A stretch of 64,000 bases of DNA from Bradyrhizobium sp. AZCC 1693 (GTDB taxonomy: Bacteria; Pseudomonadota; Alphaproteobacteria; Rhizobiales; Xanthobacteraceae), in NCBI RefSeq assembly GCF_036924745.1, contig NZ_JAZHSD010000001.1, positions 6,943,001 to 7,007,000 on the forward strand, given 5' to 3'. Position numbers and translations under genes: made by a program. Below are positions 1 to 7,361 of the stretch, one piece after another. The notes under the pieces were generated by a model, which ran no database searches, was not told the origin of the DNA, and saw only the letters and a program-made list of their open reading frames with translations. The number at the start of each line of letters is the position of its first letter. Position 1 is the stretch's first letter.

Positions 1-48
1 GTGAGAGCTAGAAAGCTGTAGAGCAATGATCTGCGACGGCCTTGAGTG

Positions 49-64
49 TGTGACAGTCATCACA
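49..64. promoter_or_regulatory. CRP-like palindromic operator (copy 1)
   Basis: TGTGACAGTCATCACA is a perfect TGTGA-N6-TCACA palindrome ending 79 bp before the ATG of the first GG-leader peptide gene. The same sequence, with small changes, recurs upstream of other small genes in this window at similar distances, so it is probably a Crp/Fnr-family operator. The protein that binds it is unknown. Confidence 0.6.
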
Positions 65-143
65 GCGACAAACCGCCATTGAGCATATTCCTGCCTTGAC
101 GGCCGGCGGGAATAGTCCCGGCCAAGCAAAACAGGAGGCAGAC

Positions 144-323
144 ATGACCGAACTCAACAACGAAATTCGTGAAATGACGTTTGAGGAACTCGAACAAGTC
201 AGCGGCGGCGATATGCTAAACAAGATAATCGATCAGACAATGGCAGCTTTGGGCGCCCGTTTATTGGCCGCCGTACGCACGCCAGTGGTAACGCCGACGC
301 CGATCAGTCTACACATGAGATGA
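144..323 (+). CDS. double-glycine leader peptide 1 (bacteriocin-type precursor)
   Basis: This encodes a 59-residue peptide. The ATG follows a strong AGGAGG ribosome binding site at 132-137. Residues 1-22 form an acidic, helical leader ending in EELEQVSGG, the pattern of C39-peptidase-processed (double-glycine) leaders. The remaining core of about 37 residues is amphipathic (DMLNKIIDQTMAALGARLL) with a Pro/Thr-rich tail. It is the first gene after the CRP-like site and is followed 75 bp later by a second leader peptide gene, probably on the same transcript, with a terminator at 584-610. By leader homology this is a secreted peptide or natural-product precursor. No ABC/C39 exporter or modifying enzyme lies in the window, so its activity is unknown. 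Confidence 0.65.
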   Translation: MTELNNEIREMTFEELEQVSGGDMLNKIIDQTMAALGARLLAAVRTPVVTPTPISLHMR

Positions 324-398
324 TTTTGACTGCTCAAAAGAGGTAACGACCACCCCATCGCAGTTTGCGATGTTCGGTCGACAACGCAGGAGCAACAA

Positions 399-554
399 AT
401 GGAAAAGTGTGACGAACTCACGATAGACGAATTGACCGTCGGCGAACTCGACATTGTGTGCGGCGGAAGAATTAGATGGATCGATATTCACATGCCCTAC
501 AAGGACTTCATCAAGTGGCCTGGGGGCGATCCGTCGCCGACCAGGTATGCTTGA
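399..554 (+). CDS. double-glycine leader peptide 2
   Basis: A 51-residue peptide with an ATG preceded by an AGGAG motif at 388-392. The leader MEKCDELTIDELTVGELDIV ends in CGG, where a Cys replaces the usual Ser of VSGG. The predicted core is about 28 residues, rich in aromatic residues and Pro (RIRWIDIHMPYKDF, then KWPGGDPSP). It has no operator of its own and sits between peptide 1 and a rho-independent terminator, so the two probably form a bicistronic unit. The core resembles nothing I recognise. The leader is clearly paralogous to the other copies in the window. Confidence 0.6.
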   Translation: MEKCDELTIDELTVGELDIVCGGRIRWIDIHMPYKDFIKWPGGDPSPTRYA

Positions 555-583
555 GATAGTCGGATACCCACAAGCCGAGATGA

Positions 584-610
584 GAGGCCGCCACTATTGG
601 CGGCCTCTTT
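584..610 (+). terminator. rho-independent terminator of peptide 1-2 unit
   Basis: A perfect 9-bp stem GAGGCCGCC / GGCGGCCTC with a 6-nt loop is followed by TTT. The identical stem recurs at 10180-10204 behind another GG-leader peptide gene. Confidence 0.75.
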
Positions 611-932
611 CGATTCTCAAAAGCAAAACCCGGCGGGTCCTGAAGTGAGAGCACTCAAGTAGTCTTATCTCTCCAGCCGATGAGTAGGTGACCAGAGGTG
701 TTGGCTTGATCGCTTTTTCACGTTTGGACTTTAACCCTGTGAAGGTTCGGGCCTAGTGCAGTAATCGCTGCAGCTCTGGAGGTATTGCCGCGGGAGCTGC
801 GCAAGGGGAACGGAAGGGGAGCGAAAAACCATTGCACGTGCCGTCTCCCGCTTATCAGTTTGGGTAATAGCAAAAAAACAATGTCCGCTTATCCCCTGCC
901 GGCTCAACCGGTCGACGCTTGCAAGCGAGAAC

Positions 933-954
933 CCCGGCCTAGCGCCGGGATTTT
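933..954 (+). terminator. hairpin followed by TTTT
   Basis: CCCGGC / GCCGGG with a 5-nt loop, then ATTTT. It lies about 40 bp before the second CRP-like operator. The stretch 611-932 before it contains no gene I can support. Confidence 0.4.
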
Positions 955-995
955 CGGAAGCGGAATAAAACTATCCATCGAGGCGCCCGTGGCAG

Positions 996-1011
996 CGTGA
1001 CGTCAGTCACA
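996..1011. promoter_or_regulatory. CRP-like palindromic operator (copy 2)
   Basis: CGTGACGTCAGTCACA matches TGTGA-N6-TCACA in all but the first base. It ends 73 bp before the ATG of GG-leader peptide 3, nearly the spacing seen for copies 1 and 4. Confidence 0.55.
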
Positions 1012-1084
1012 GCATTCGAATGCCCAATGAGCGAAGGTCGTCATGTGGCGAGGTGGTCTCGCCAAAAACCGGAGGAACTTGCCT

Positions 1085-1258
1085 ATGACGACCCTCAACA
1101 AGGAAACAGCTAGCATGGAGCTCAACGAGCACGACCTGGAACGAGTGAGCGGCGGCGAACGCACGCTGTTCGAAAACCTCCATCGGCTCTGGTTTGCCCT
1201 TACCTGCGACGGCAACCTCGTGGTGAAGGGCGATCAGCTGCAGTGTCGAGCCAAATAG
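1085..1258 (+). CDS. double-glycine leader peptide 3
   Basis: A 57-residue peptide. The ATG is preceded by GGAGG at 1071. The leader (residues 1-24) ends in LNEHDLERVSGG, the best match to the consensus in this window. The core of about 33 residues contains two cysteines (LTCDGN and LQCRAK) that could form a disulfide, plus an aromatic amphipathic segment. It is monocistronic behind its own CRP-like site and is followed by hairpin repeats that may terminate transcription. The function is inferred only from the leader. Confidence 0.62.
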   Translation: MTTLNKETASMELNEHDLERVSGGERTLFENLHRLWFALTCDGNLVVKGDQLQCRAK

Positions 1259-1262
1259 CGCA

Positions 1263-1339
1263 GGGTGGCACGTGGAGCGTGCCCTCCATCTCTCGTCATC
1301 CAGATCAAAATGGTGGGCACGTGGAGCGTGCCCACCATT
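1263..1339. repeat. two imperfect copies of a GTGGCACG...CGTGCCC hairpin repeat
   Basis: Copy one is at about 1263-1288 and copy two at 1310-1339 (ATGGTGGGCACG / CGTGCCCACCAT around a TGGAG loop). Both share the core GGCACGTGGAGCGTGCCC. They lie directly behind peptide 3 and may act as its terminator. Similar GC-rich palindromes are scattered in Bradyrhizobium intergenic DNA (from general knowledge, not searched). Confidence 0.5.
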
Positions 1340-1516
1340 ACGCGTCTGAGCAGCCGGCCTGCTCAAGCGCGCATGGGACTATCTCGTGCCTGGCCCCGCC
1401 GAAGGAGCTGGGCCCGTTGCCCGACATCCACGACGTTAGGCGAGCGCTCGATCCTGATCCCTACAGCGCCAGCAACACCGTCTATCGCATCATCACATTC
1501 AAACATACCTATCGCC

Positions 1517-1615
1517 CGCCCAGTGATTCGCGAGACCATTCGCGAGATGAACATGGTCGCCATCGGCCGCGTAGTGCTGACAAGCCGTGAGCATATCATT
1601 GGCCTTGAGCCGTTG
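1517..1615 (+). pseudogene. fragment of DNA-end-binding protein Ku
   Basis: The translation in this frame reads RPVIRETIREMNMVAIGRVV followed by LTSREHIIGLEPL. This matches my memory of the central segment of bacterial Ku (…IRDTIRGMNMVAIGRVVL…). No start, flanking Ku sequence or linked ligD is present, so this is at most a remnant. The stretch from 1616 to 2135 has no supported gene apart from a hairpin. Confidence 0.45.
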
Positions 1616-1744
1616 CCCAGCATCGCGCCGAGTTGTTGACTTCAGCTTCTGAGCCGAAAGAGTTGTTTTACAGACCGAAGTCCAAGCGCAAAATGATGTA
1701 TCCCCATTACCACATCAAGTTGGTTCCGCATTGTTGTGTTCGCT

Positions 1745-1782
1745 ACGTTACAGACTCCGCTGCCAGGATCTGTAACGTTTTC
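1745..1782 (+). terminator. 10-bp inverted repeat followed by T-run
   Basis: ACGTTACAGA / TCTGTAACGT form a perfect stem around a 14-nt loop and are followed by TTTTCTC. No associated gene is recognised, so it may be an orphan terminator or a regulatory palindrome. Confidence 0.4.
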
Positions 1783-2135
1783 TCTGCGGGGCAACAAGGT
1801 GGCGGCGGCGGCGGTTGCGGACTCGTTGAGGAACCTCCAAGCCTCGACGAGTCCGGTCGCGCAGTTCATCGACTGATCGCGCCGTATTGACGGTGCCAAG
1901 ACATCCAACCGATGCGCCAGTGCAATGACAATACCTTCAGCCCCGATGCCATTCGCAATGACAGAACTCGTTACCGTGGCGAGCCCAGATTTGCTGCATG
2001 GACAACATCATCTCTGCCCAGGATGGCCAAAAGCCGCTCAACCGTTTGCCTGGTGCCGCGCGGGCACCGAGTGAAATGTACTCTCCGAGGATGAGGCCCG
2101 CCGGTTTCTCCGCATTTCACCTCCGGCGGTGACAC

Positions 2136-2345
2136 TCACTCCGCATTGACCGAGGCAATTACGTCGAGATAGTCGCAATGAACGGATATTGGTGACTTGT
2201 TTCCGTCGAGCAGGACGCGGGCGCAATTTACGTATACGCTGCTCCGTCCGACGATAGTGCCCGCCTTGTCAGCAAGTCGCGGACAGCGTGATGCGCCGAG
2301 TGCGCTTAATTGAACACGATCGCCCATAGAAAAATCTGACGTCAT
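2136..2345 (-). CDS. small conserved hypothetical protein, SH3-like
   Basis: A 69-residue cytoplasmic protein. The pattern (MGDRVQLSALG, then KAGTIVG, then ARVLLDGNKSP, then HCDYLDV) is that of a small beta-barrel protein found as hypothetical in Bradyrhizobium genomes. No signal peptide or membrane segment is visible. The first ATG has no obvious ribosome site, and a second in-frame ATG lies six codons in. The gene stands alone among remnants. Its role is unknown. Confidence 0.5.
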   Translation of the reverse strand: MTSDFSMGDRVQLSALGASRCPRLADKAGTIVGRSSVYVNCARVLLDGNKSPISVHCDYLDVIASVNAE

Positions 2346-2412
2346 GGTGCCAGTCCAGACTGCATGGGATCAGGCTGTGGAGCTTGATCCGTGAGGTTGC
2401 TTTCCAGATCGC

Positions 2413-2731
2413 TCAGTCGTTCAGTTTTAAGCAAATGCGAACCGATTTGTCTAAATTTTTAGTTAAAGGCGGACTGCTGCGCGGTTCAGTTGGGAAGAAC
2501 ATCGTATTGACCGGCATAGGCTTCACAGTCGTGCCGGACACGACAACAATGTTCATATGCGGGTATCGGCGGCCGGCATACTGAGGAAGCTCGGGCAACA
2601 GACATTGCACCCGCCAGGTTATGGTCGGTGATGAGCGCCTGCAATTCGGTACCAGTTGACGCGATGATCAATTCGGCAGCTTCGGCGGTCGCGCATTCGA
2701 TTGCTTCGAAAGACATGCCGTCAGCGAACAA
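2413..2731 (-). pseudogene. frameshifted CheY-like response-regulator receiver domain
   Basis: Two adjoining frames together give one receiver domain. The first, read from 2731, has EAAELIIASTGTELQALITD (phospho-acceptor Asp region) then HNLAGAMS. The second, read from about 2610, has YPHMNIVVVSGTTVKPMPVN then TMFFP, the usual VVVSG..…KP segment. A frame change near 2590-2620 separates them. The N-terminal start is also abnormal. This looks like a decayed single-domain response regulator. Confidence 0.6.
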
Positions 2732-3199
2732 TTAACGCCGGGGCCTTTGCAGACTTGCGCCGATTGGTGGGTCCCAGCGAAATACCCTCACGCTGCGCCT
2801 TGCTGGCGATCGATGCCGGAGGGCTTTGCATCTCCAGGCTAGTTCGCGCACCTCCTCGCACAACGGCCGTTCGGAACGAATGCCGTTGCAGTAGCCGACC
2901 AATAGCATCCGAACGAGCAGCTCGGGATCAATCGAAGGCCGCCCGGTGGAGCTATAAAATGGCGCCAAGTCGCTCGGAACGTCCGACAAATCGACGAAGC
3001 GGTCGATCGTCCTCAGCAAGTGGGTGGCCGGAACGTGTCCCTCAATTGAGCAGAGCCGCCTAATCAACCTGTCGCGGACCCAACATCGACTCAGCTTCCA
3101 CCCATAAGGGAGAATGAATCGGCGATCCCTTTCGGCTTCAACAGCCGAGTTTTTCAACACAATCGGCCATTCCCGGAACTGACGAGCGGCACGCCTCAA
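2732..3199 (-). pseudogene. IS1182-type transposase, 5' fragment
   Basis: The segment HLLRTIDRFVDLSDV, then GRPSIDPELLVRMLLVGYC, then GIRSERPLCEEVRELAWR is the DUF772 N-terminal domain of IS1182/IS5-type transposases. It breaks off after LAWR into an unrelated frame, and the DDE catalytic domain is absent. No inverted repeats were identified. It is an inactive insertion-sequence relic next to the broken receiver gene. Confidence 0.65.
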
Positions 3200-3239
3200 A
3201 TCAGTAGCAGCAGCGCAGGCAATTCACCACAGCGATGAA

Positions 3240-3255
3240 CGTGATACTCATCACA
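3240..3255. promoter_or_regulatory. CRP-like palindromic operator (copy 3)
   Basis: CGTGATACTCATCACA fits the TGTGA-N6-TCACA pattern with one mismatch. It precedes the peptide cluster at 3.3-4.5 kb and probably serves it. Confidence 0.5.
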
Positions 3256-3273
3256 GAAGCGCATTCAGTATTT

Positions 3274-3417
3274 ATGGCATTTGATGATGCATCAACGAGG
3301 AACTGCCATGATCAGATCATCGAAATTCGGGAATTGAAAGAGGATGAGCTGTGCGTTGTCAGCGGCGGAAGGACCTGCGTCGCGGCTGTTCCCTTCTTGC
3401 CGTGGCCGCTGCAGTAG
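3274..3417 (+). CDS. double-glycine leader peptide 4, possibly frameshifted at its start
   Basis: The reading frame ends in DQIIEIRELKEDELCVVSGG followed by a short hydrophobic core RTCVAAVPFLPWPLQ. The best ribosome site (GAGG at 3297) and ATG (3308) are out of frame with the leader. The in-frame ATG at 3274 has no ribosome site and would add 12 unusual residues. By comparison with peptide 1, the 3308 ATG is the expected start, so a 1-nt indel just behind it may have inactivated the gene. Otherwise the 3274 start is used. Confidence 0.45.
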   Translation: MAFDDASTRNCHDQIIEIRELKEDELCVVSGGRTCVAAVPFLPWPLQ

Positions 3418-3425
3418 CCAACGGC

Positions 3426-3521
3426 ATGGAAAATGAAATCAATGTGGCGGCCACCGCGTTTATGAACCAGGTCGGTACTATCGTGCTTTCGACCAACCCA
3501 AAGTCGTTGAACTCGCTCTAA
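3426..3521 (+). CDS. possible 31-residue peptide
   Basis: ATG-initiated frame reading MENEINVAATAFMNQVGTIV and then LSTNPKSLNSL, placed 8 bp after the stop of peptide 4. It has no GG leader and no clear ribosome binding site. It could be a displaced core or chance. Confidence 0.2.
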   Translation: MENEINVAATAFMNQVGTIVLSTNPKSLNSL

Positions 3522-3635
3522 TCAGGCCGAAGTCATCTGCTCCGTGAAACAGGAGAGAAGCCAATTCGTGGGGCGGATGACGTTGCAGAAACTGACCACT
3601 CTTATCCTTCGTCAACGCACTTAGAGGAGAAAACA

Positions 3636-3827
3636 ATGCAGCTCCAGAGCAAGGAAGTAGAGCTGACCGTTTCCGAGTTGGACCAGATAGCAGGCGGTCA
3701 GGTCGCAGGCTCACATCATCTCACAGGCGGCACAAAGCTCAATCAGTCTGAGCGGTCCTCACCCCCGCAACTGCTGCTGCATTGCGCAACCGGACAGCAT
3801 ATCAAGGAAGCCACGTTGACCTGCTAG
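3636..3827 (+). CDS. double-glycine leader peptide 5
   Basis: A 63-residue peptide preceded by AGAGGAG. The leader MQLQSKEVELTVSELDQIAGG is a clear paralogue of the others. The core of 42 residues is polar, with two Cys (LLHCATG and a C-terminal LTC) and several His. It is the first well-formed gene of a tandem run of four leader peptides (3636-4539) that all point the same way with short spacers, suggesting an operon of peptide precursors. The activity is unknown. Confidence 0.6.
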   Translation: MQLQSKEVELTVSELDQIAGGQVAGSHHLTGGTKLNQSERSSPPQLLLHCATGQHIKEATLTC

Positions 3828-3893
3828 GCAGCGCCTGCCCTGGCGATGATCCTTCACACGTTGGGTACAGCGACCGTACCGTTGGAGACCGAT

Positions 3894-4088
3894 ATGACGA
3901 ATGAGATTCGGGTATTGAAGATGGACGAACTCGACAAGGCTGTCGGTGGAGCAAGCATAGGCCCGCTCACGATTACGGGTGGCAATGGCACATTAGTGAT
4001 CGGCGTTGCCGGAGTGGGCGCTGTTGGCGTCGACATCAAGAAAGGCCATGTCGCAGCCACTGCTGGTGGTAAAACCTGGACGGCTTAG
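3894..4088 (+). CDS. double-glycine leader peptide 6, Gly/Val-rich core
   Basis: A 64-residue peptide. The leader MTNEIRVLKMDELDKAVGG is followed by a Gly-, Ala- and Val-rich core (ITGGNGTLVIGVAGVGAVGV) of the kind seen in hydrophobic class II bacteriocins, ending in a basic/polar tail. A GGAGA ribosome site lies 8 bp before the ATG. It is 66 bp behind peptide 5 and 53 bp ahead of peptide 7. Confidence 0.6.
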   Translation: MTNEIRVLKMDELDKAVGGASIGPLTITGGNGTLVIGVAGVGAVGVDIKKGHVAATAGGKTWTA

Positions 4089-4141
4089 CGAATTGGGTCG
4101 TCCGCTCAATCAAAAATGCGAACGCGAAACGGAGAGGAGCA

Positions 4142-4333
4142 ATGCCAAAGATTACCAAATCAGACCACGATGAGTTGAACCTTGCCGAGCTGGGCGAAAT
4201 ATCGGGCGGATCACGCAACATCGACAATCCCGCCGTTCGGGCCTTCGTCGTTGCTTTCGAGAAGGCGGTGAAAGAAGGACAGAGAGAACTCGTTCGCTCC
4301 CTCGGTCCCTTAGGGTCCACAAACCAACTATGA
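4142..4333 (+). CDS. double-glycine leader peptide 7
   Basis: A 63-residue peptide with a GGAGAGGAG ribosome site directly before ATG. The leader ends in LNLAELGEISGG. The core (NPAVRAFVVAFEKAVKEGQR, then ELVRSLGP) is predicted to be an amphipathic cationic helix. Its stop overlaps a possible ATG of peptide 8 (ATGA), so the two may be translationally coupled and could act as a pair. Confidence 0.6.
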   Translation: MPKITKSDHDELNLAELGEISGGSRNIDNPAVRAFVVAFEKAVKEGQRELVRSLGPLGSTNQL

Positions 4334-4344
4334 TGGGGAAGGTA

Positions 4345-4539
4345 ATGATCAAGCCGCCTAGCAAACATTGCGATCTAAACACCAAAAGTTGCGAATTGAC
4401 CACTGAGGAGATGGATCGGGCAACGGGCGGAGCGGTGCAGATACGTGAACTCGTGATTAAGGCGGTCGTGGTAACCGCTCCTCCTGCCTCTCCCTCGCCA
4501 ATGCCTGTGCCAATGCCAAACATCGCCACCAGATCGTGA
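4345..4539 (+). CDS. double-glycine leader peptide 8, Pro-rich core
   Basis: The ATG at 4345 is chosen because GGGGAAGG precedes it at the right distance; in-frame ATGs at 4330 and 4333 overlap the stop of peptide 7. The leader ends in ELTTEEMDRATGG. The core AVQIRELVIKAVVVTAPP runs into a Pro/Met repeat (PSPMPVPMP). It is the last gene of the run. Its 3' end overlaps the decayed receiver fragment on the opposite strand. Confidence 0.55.
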   Translation: MIKPPSKHCDLNTKSCELTTEEMDRATGGAVQIRELVIKAVVVTAPPASPSPMPVPMPNIATRS

Positions 4540-4664
4540 GTCTTGGAAGTGTCGTCCCCGCAGGCGACACTCATGATGACCGGAAGGTCGAGGCGTTCCG
4601 CCTTGAACCTTGGCAAGCATCTCAAGCCCGCCCATTCCGCGTAGTTGACATCGAAGAACCAATA
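4530..4664 (-). pseudogene. receiver-domain fragment
   Basis: The reverse strand encodes FFDVNYAEWAGLRCLPRFKA followed by ERLDLPVIMSVACGDD, similar to the beta3-beta4 part of response-regulator receivers (VLLDVNMPGMDGLELL…LPVIMVTAYGD). There is no start, and the frame ends within the peptide 8 gene. Only a fragment remains. Confidence 0.4.
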
Positions 4665-5132
4665 GGGCCCTTTGCCAAGATACGTGAAGAAGCGCAGGAA
4701 TAACTGACCTCAGCACGGCAAGCGCAGACAATTGTTGCCCTTTTTCGCTACTTCCGCCTTGGGTCAAAAGCGTCGTTTTCACCGTCCGACGAAGATTTCC
4801 GGTGTACCCCGGTGAACGGACATCGTCAGGGCCGGTCGGCATGTCTCAAAAGTGCCAGAAGTAGCCTTCTCACTCGATCACCTCGTCGGCGATCGCGAGA
4901 AGCATCGGCGGGATCGTGGGGCTGAGCGCCGTTCTCTGGGGTGTCCTCAGGGGCTCGCTCCGGGGTTGGTCCGCGGATTCCAGCGCTTCACGAACCAAAA
5001 AAGTATTTCGCCCCCATGGTGGGGTAAACTGGCTATCTCATTCTGGTGCGACGGCTTGGTCCGCGGGCGCATTATTTGGCCTTCCGGTTGTAAACGTCGT
5101 TTCTGTAGATGGTTTACGCAGGCAGAAATGGA
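4665..5132. other. no supported gene
   Basis: I see only short, inconsistent frames here. A Gly/Trp-rich frame on the plus strand around 4916-5110 has no leader or ribosome site that would justify calling it a gene. Confidence 0.4.
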
Positions 5133-6587
5133 TCAGGCCTCGCCACCAGCGAAGATGTCCTTCTTGATGACCGCATGGACGCCCCAGTTGCCGTCAACCA
5201 CCTGGGTGATGCCGAAGTCGACGCCGACAGTGATAAGAGAGATTGCCTCATCCTCCGTCAGCTTCTTAGTCGTCATCAGGAACTTGCGCATCTTGCGGAA
5301 CGCATCGCGCAAGGCAAGATCGACCGATGATTTCGAGTAGATATCGGATTGCGCCTTGTCTCCGAGTTCGTCGAGGTAATTGGCAAAGCTGAAGCCGTGC
5401 ACGAGCCACTCGTTTTGAGTCTCTAGCATCGGATAATCAAGAGCTTCGAGCGCAGTGGCGGCCAGATCGGCCTTTTTGTGAAGAATGATCTGGAAGGTGC
5501 CATTCAGCGAGCATTCGATCGCTGTACCGCACAACTCGGAATCGCCCTGCGAGGCATGCGAGTCGCCAACGGACAGCAGGCCGCCCTCAACCGCGACTGG
5601 ATAATACATGGTCGCGCCTTTGCCGATCCGCCAATTGTCGATGTTGCCGCCGGTGTAGCTCGGCGGAATCGAATCGACCATGTCAGCCTCTTTAGGTGCC
5701 AGCCCGATCACACCGAAATGCGGCCGTATCGGGATACGGACGTTCTTTAGGATGCCATGGTTTTCCTGAATAGTGCCGTGGTCGACCGGGACGCCCGGAT
5801 AGTCGATCGTCTTATGCACCACACCAGATGGATCCGTCTGCGGCGTCCATCTGAAATTGTATGCCGCTTTCGCCCAGTTACGTCCTCCACTGGCATCGAC
5901 CTCGTAGATGGTAATGACTTCGCGAGGCTTGGGATCGGTAAGCAGATCCTTGTAGTGGAAGCCCCACCATGCCGCCGCGTTGCTGCCGAACGCCTTGCCG
6001 GGATATTTTGGATTGGCGCAGGGCCGAGGCGCGACATCGATAATCCGCAGCTCAATCACATCACCCTGCTCGGCGCCGCGGACGTAGACCGGTCCAGTGA
6101 GGATATGGACGCCCAGGCCTTCGCCGGCACCGCGACCGAACAGCGAAGCATCCATCGGCCCTGCGCCCCGCCGGTCGACACCCTTCTTATCCTTGGTCCA
6201 CAGGAATACGCTCTCGGCACCGAGATCGCCCTTGACCATGCGCTCGGCGTCGTCGTTGGCATGGTGGGTCAACGCCTCGATGGTGATGAAGTCACCTGAA
6301 TCGATCTCGACCTGCGGCTTCAGTTTTTTGCTGAAGTAACCCCAATGCACCGTGTCGGCGTTTGCGGGCAAATGATGATAGCCGCGCTTGGCCGGCTGAT
6401 GCCTCTCGGCGGCGGCCGCCATCTCCGGCGTCACCAGCGAAATACCGCCGGCGCTGAGCGCCGCTGCGCCGCCGGCGGCGGCGAAGCTCGACTTCAGGAA
6501 CGACCGTCGCTCCCGATCAAGCCTTTCCTTGAATTTTGAATGGTGCAGTTCAAATTCCGGACACGTCTTGTCGTCACCTGCGCACAT
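5133..6587 (-). CDS. Tat-exported acetamidase/formamidase family protein
   Basis: A 484-residue protein of the FmdA/AmdA family, zinc-dependent hydrolases of short-chain amides releasing ammonia. Family features are GDFITIEALTHHANDDAERM near residue 95, the GPVYVRGAEQGDVIEL segment, and GDSHASQGDSELCGTAIE in the C-terminal half. Residues 27-45 read RRSFLKSSFAAAGGAAALS, a twin-arginine signal preceded by a 26-residue acidic extension. The enzyme is therefore probably periplasmic, which is unusual because most members are cytoplasmic. It stands alone, and no urea/amide transporter is adjacent. The substrate cannot be read from the sequence. Confidence 0.85.
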   Translation of the reverse strand: MCAGDDKTCPEFELHHSKFKERLDRERRSFLKSSFAAAGGAAALSAGGISLVTPEMAAAAERHQPAKRGYHHLPANADTVHWGYFSKKLKPQVEIDSGDFITIEALTHHANDDAERMVKGDLGAESVFLWTKDKKGVDRRGAGPMDASLFGRGAGEGLGVHILTGPVYVRGAEQGDVIELRIIDVAPRPCANPKYPGKAFGSNAAAWWGFHYKDLLTDPKPREVITIYEVDASGGRNWAKAAYNFRWTPQTDPSGVVHKTIDYPGVPVDHGTIQENHGILKNVRIPIRPHFGVIGLAPKEADMVDSIPPSYTGGNIDNWRIGKGATMYYPVAVEGGLLSVGDSHASQGDSELCGTAIECSLNGTFQIILHKKADLAATALEALDYPMLETQNEWLVHGFSFANYLDELGDKAQSDIYSKSSVDLALRDAFRKMRKFLMTTKKLTEDEAISLITVGVDFGITQVVDGNWGVHAVIKKDIFAGGEA

Positions 6588-6658
6588 TGCATCGCTCCTC
6601 GCGGTTTGATCAACATGCCCCTGCCAGGGAGGCTATCATCTGTTCGAGCTGTTCAGCA

Positions 6659-6835
6659 ATGGTCAAGGGCGCGCAACAAGCGTCGAAGCGAGTGCCTTGG
6701 AACAAGGGCAATGTGACTGGAGCAAAGCCGCCGCCTCGGCCCAAACACGTCTGGTCCATCCGGACGAAACTCCAGATCGAAGGCCGTGCTCGAGAACTCG
6801 CTATGCCAAACTTAGCAATCGACAGTGAGCTGCGT
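6659..6835 (+). pseudogene. fragment of a tyrosine recombinase/integrase
   Basis: The frame reads VPWNKGNVTGAKPPPRPKHV, then WSIRTKLQIEG, then LAMPNLAIDSELR. This is the N-terminal region of a common proteobacterial phage-type integrase (…KHVWSIRTKLQ…NLAIDSKLRGCD). The sequence becomes unrelated after NLAIDSELR and no R-H-R-Y catalytic domain follows. The rest of 6588-7358 holds no gene I can support. Confidence 0.6.
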
Positions 6836-7361
6836 GCGTCGGCGTCCGCCAGCGTTCGAGGAAGCACGACATATGCATCGCCAAGCACGCACAGAAAAGA
6901 CAGCGGTGGGTTTTGCCGCGCATTAACGCAGAGCGGCGCTTCCGTATCGGGGAGCCGCACATCTCTGAACGCATTTTCATCCCCATCGCGCTTTGGAATC
7001 TATAGTCGCTTTGGGCGGATAATTGGCCTCCTCTAGCAGGCGCCTTACGGACAGGTCCCCCGTATCGGCGAGTCGCCAGCAACAACGAACCGCTGGCTGC
7101 CTCTGCGGAACTCGACCAGCGGTCCTGAGGCTGCCGAAGCGGTCCCGCCCGATCACCTGTGACGCCACGTCAAGAATTCGCCGTACCTTTACCGGCGCGG
7201 CGCGTTAGGGTACTCAGCAAGTATCGCATCCAAGAAGGCAGTTCAAAGCTGGCACGATGCACGATGAAAGTGGAGTTAGTGTTGGCGCAGCGCAGAAGAC
7301 ATTCCTGCCAAAGACATTCCAGGCGGGCTGCGTGTCCTTCTGAGGGAGGAAGTCTCTCGTG

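Noticed and set aside
1380..1516. frame CLAPPKELGPLPDIHDVRRA before the ku fragment
   Set aside because: In a different frame from the ku fragment and matching no family I know.
4916..5167. hydrophobic Gly/Trp-rich frame, bacteriocin-like composition
   Set aside because: No leader, operator or ribosome site; it also overlaps the 3' end of the amidase gene.
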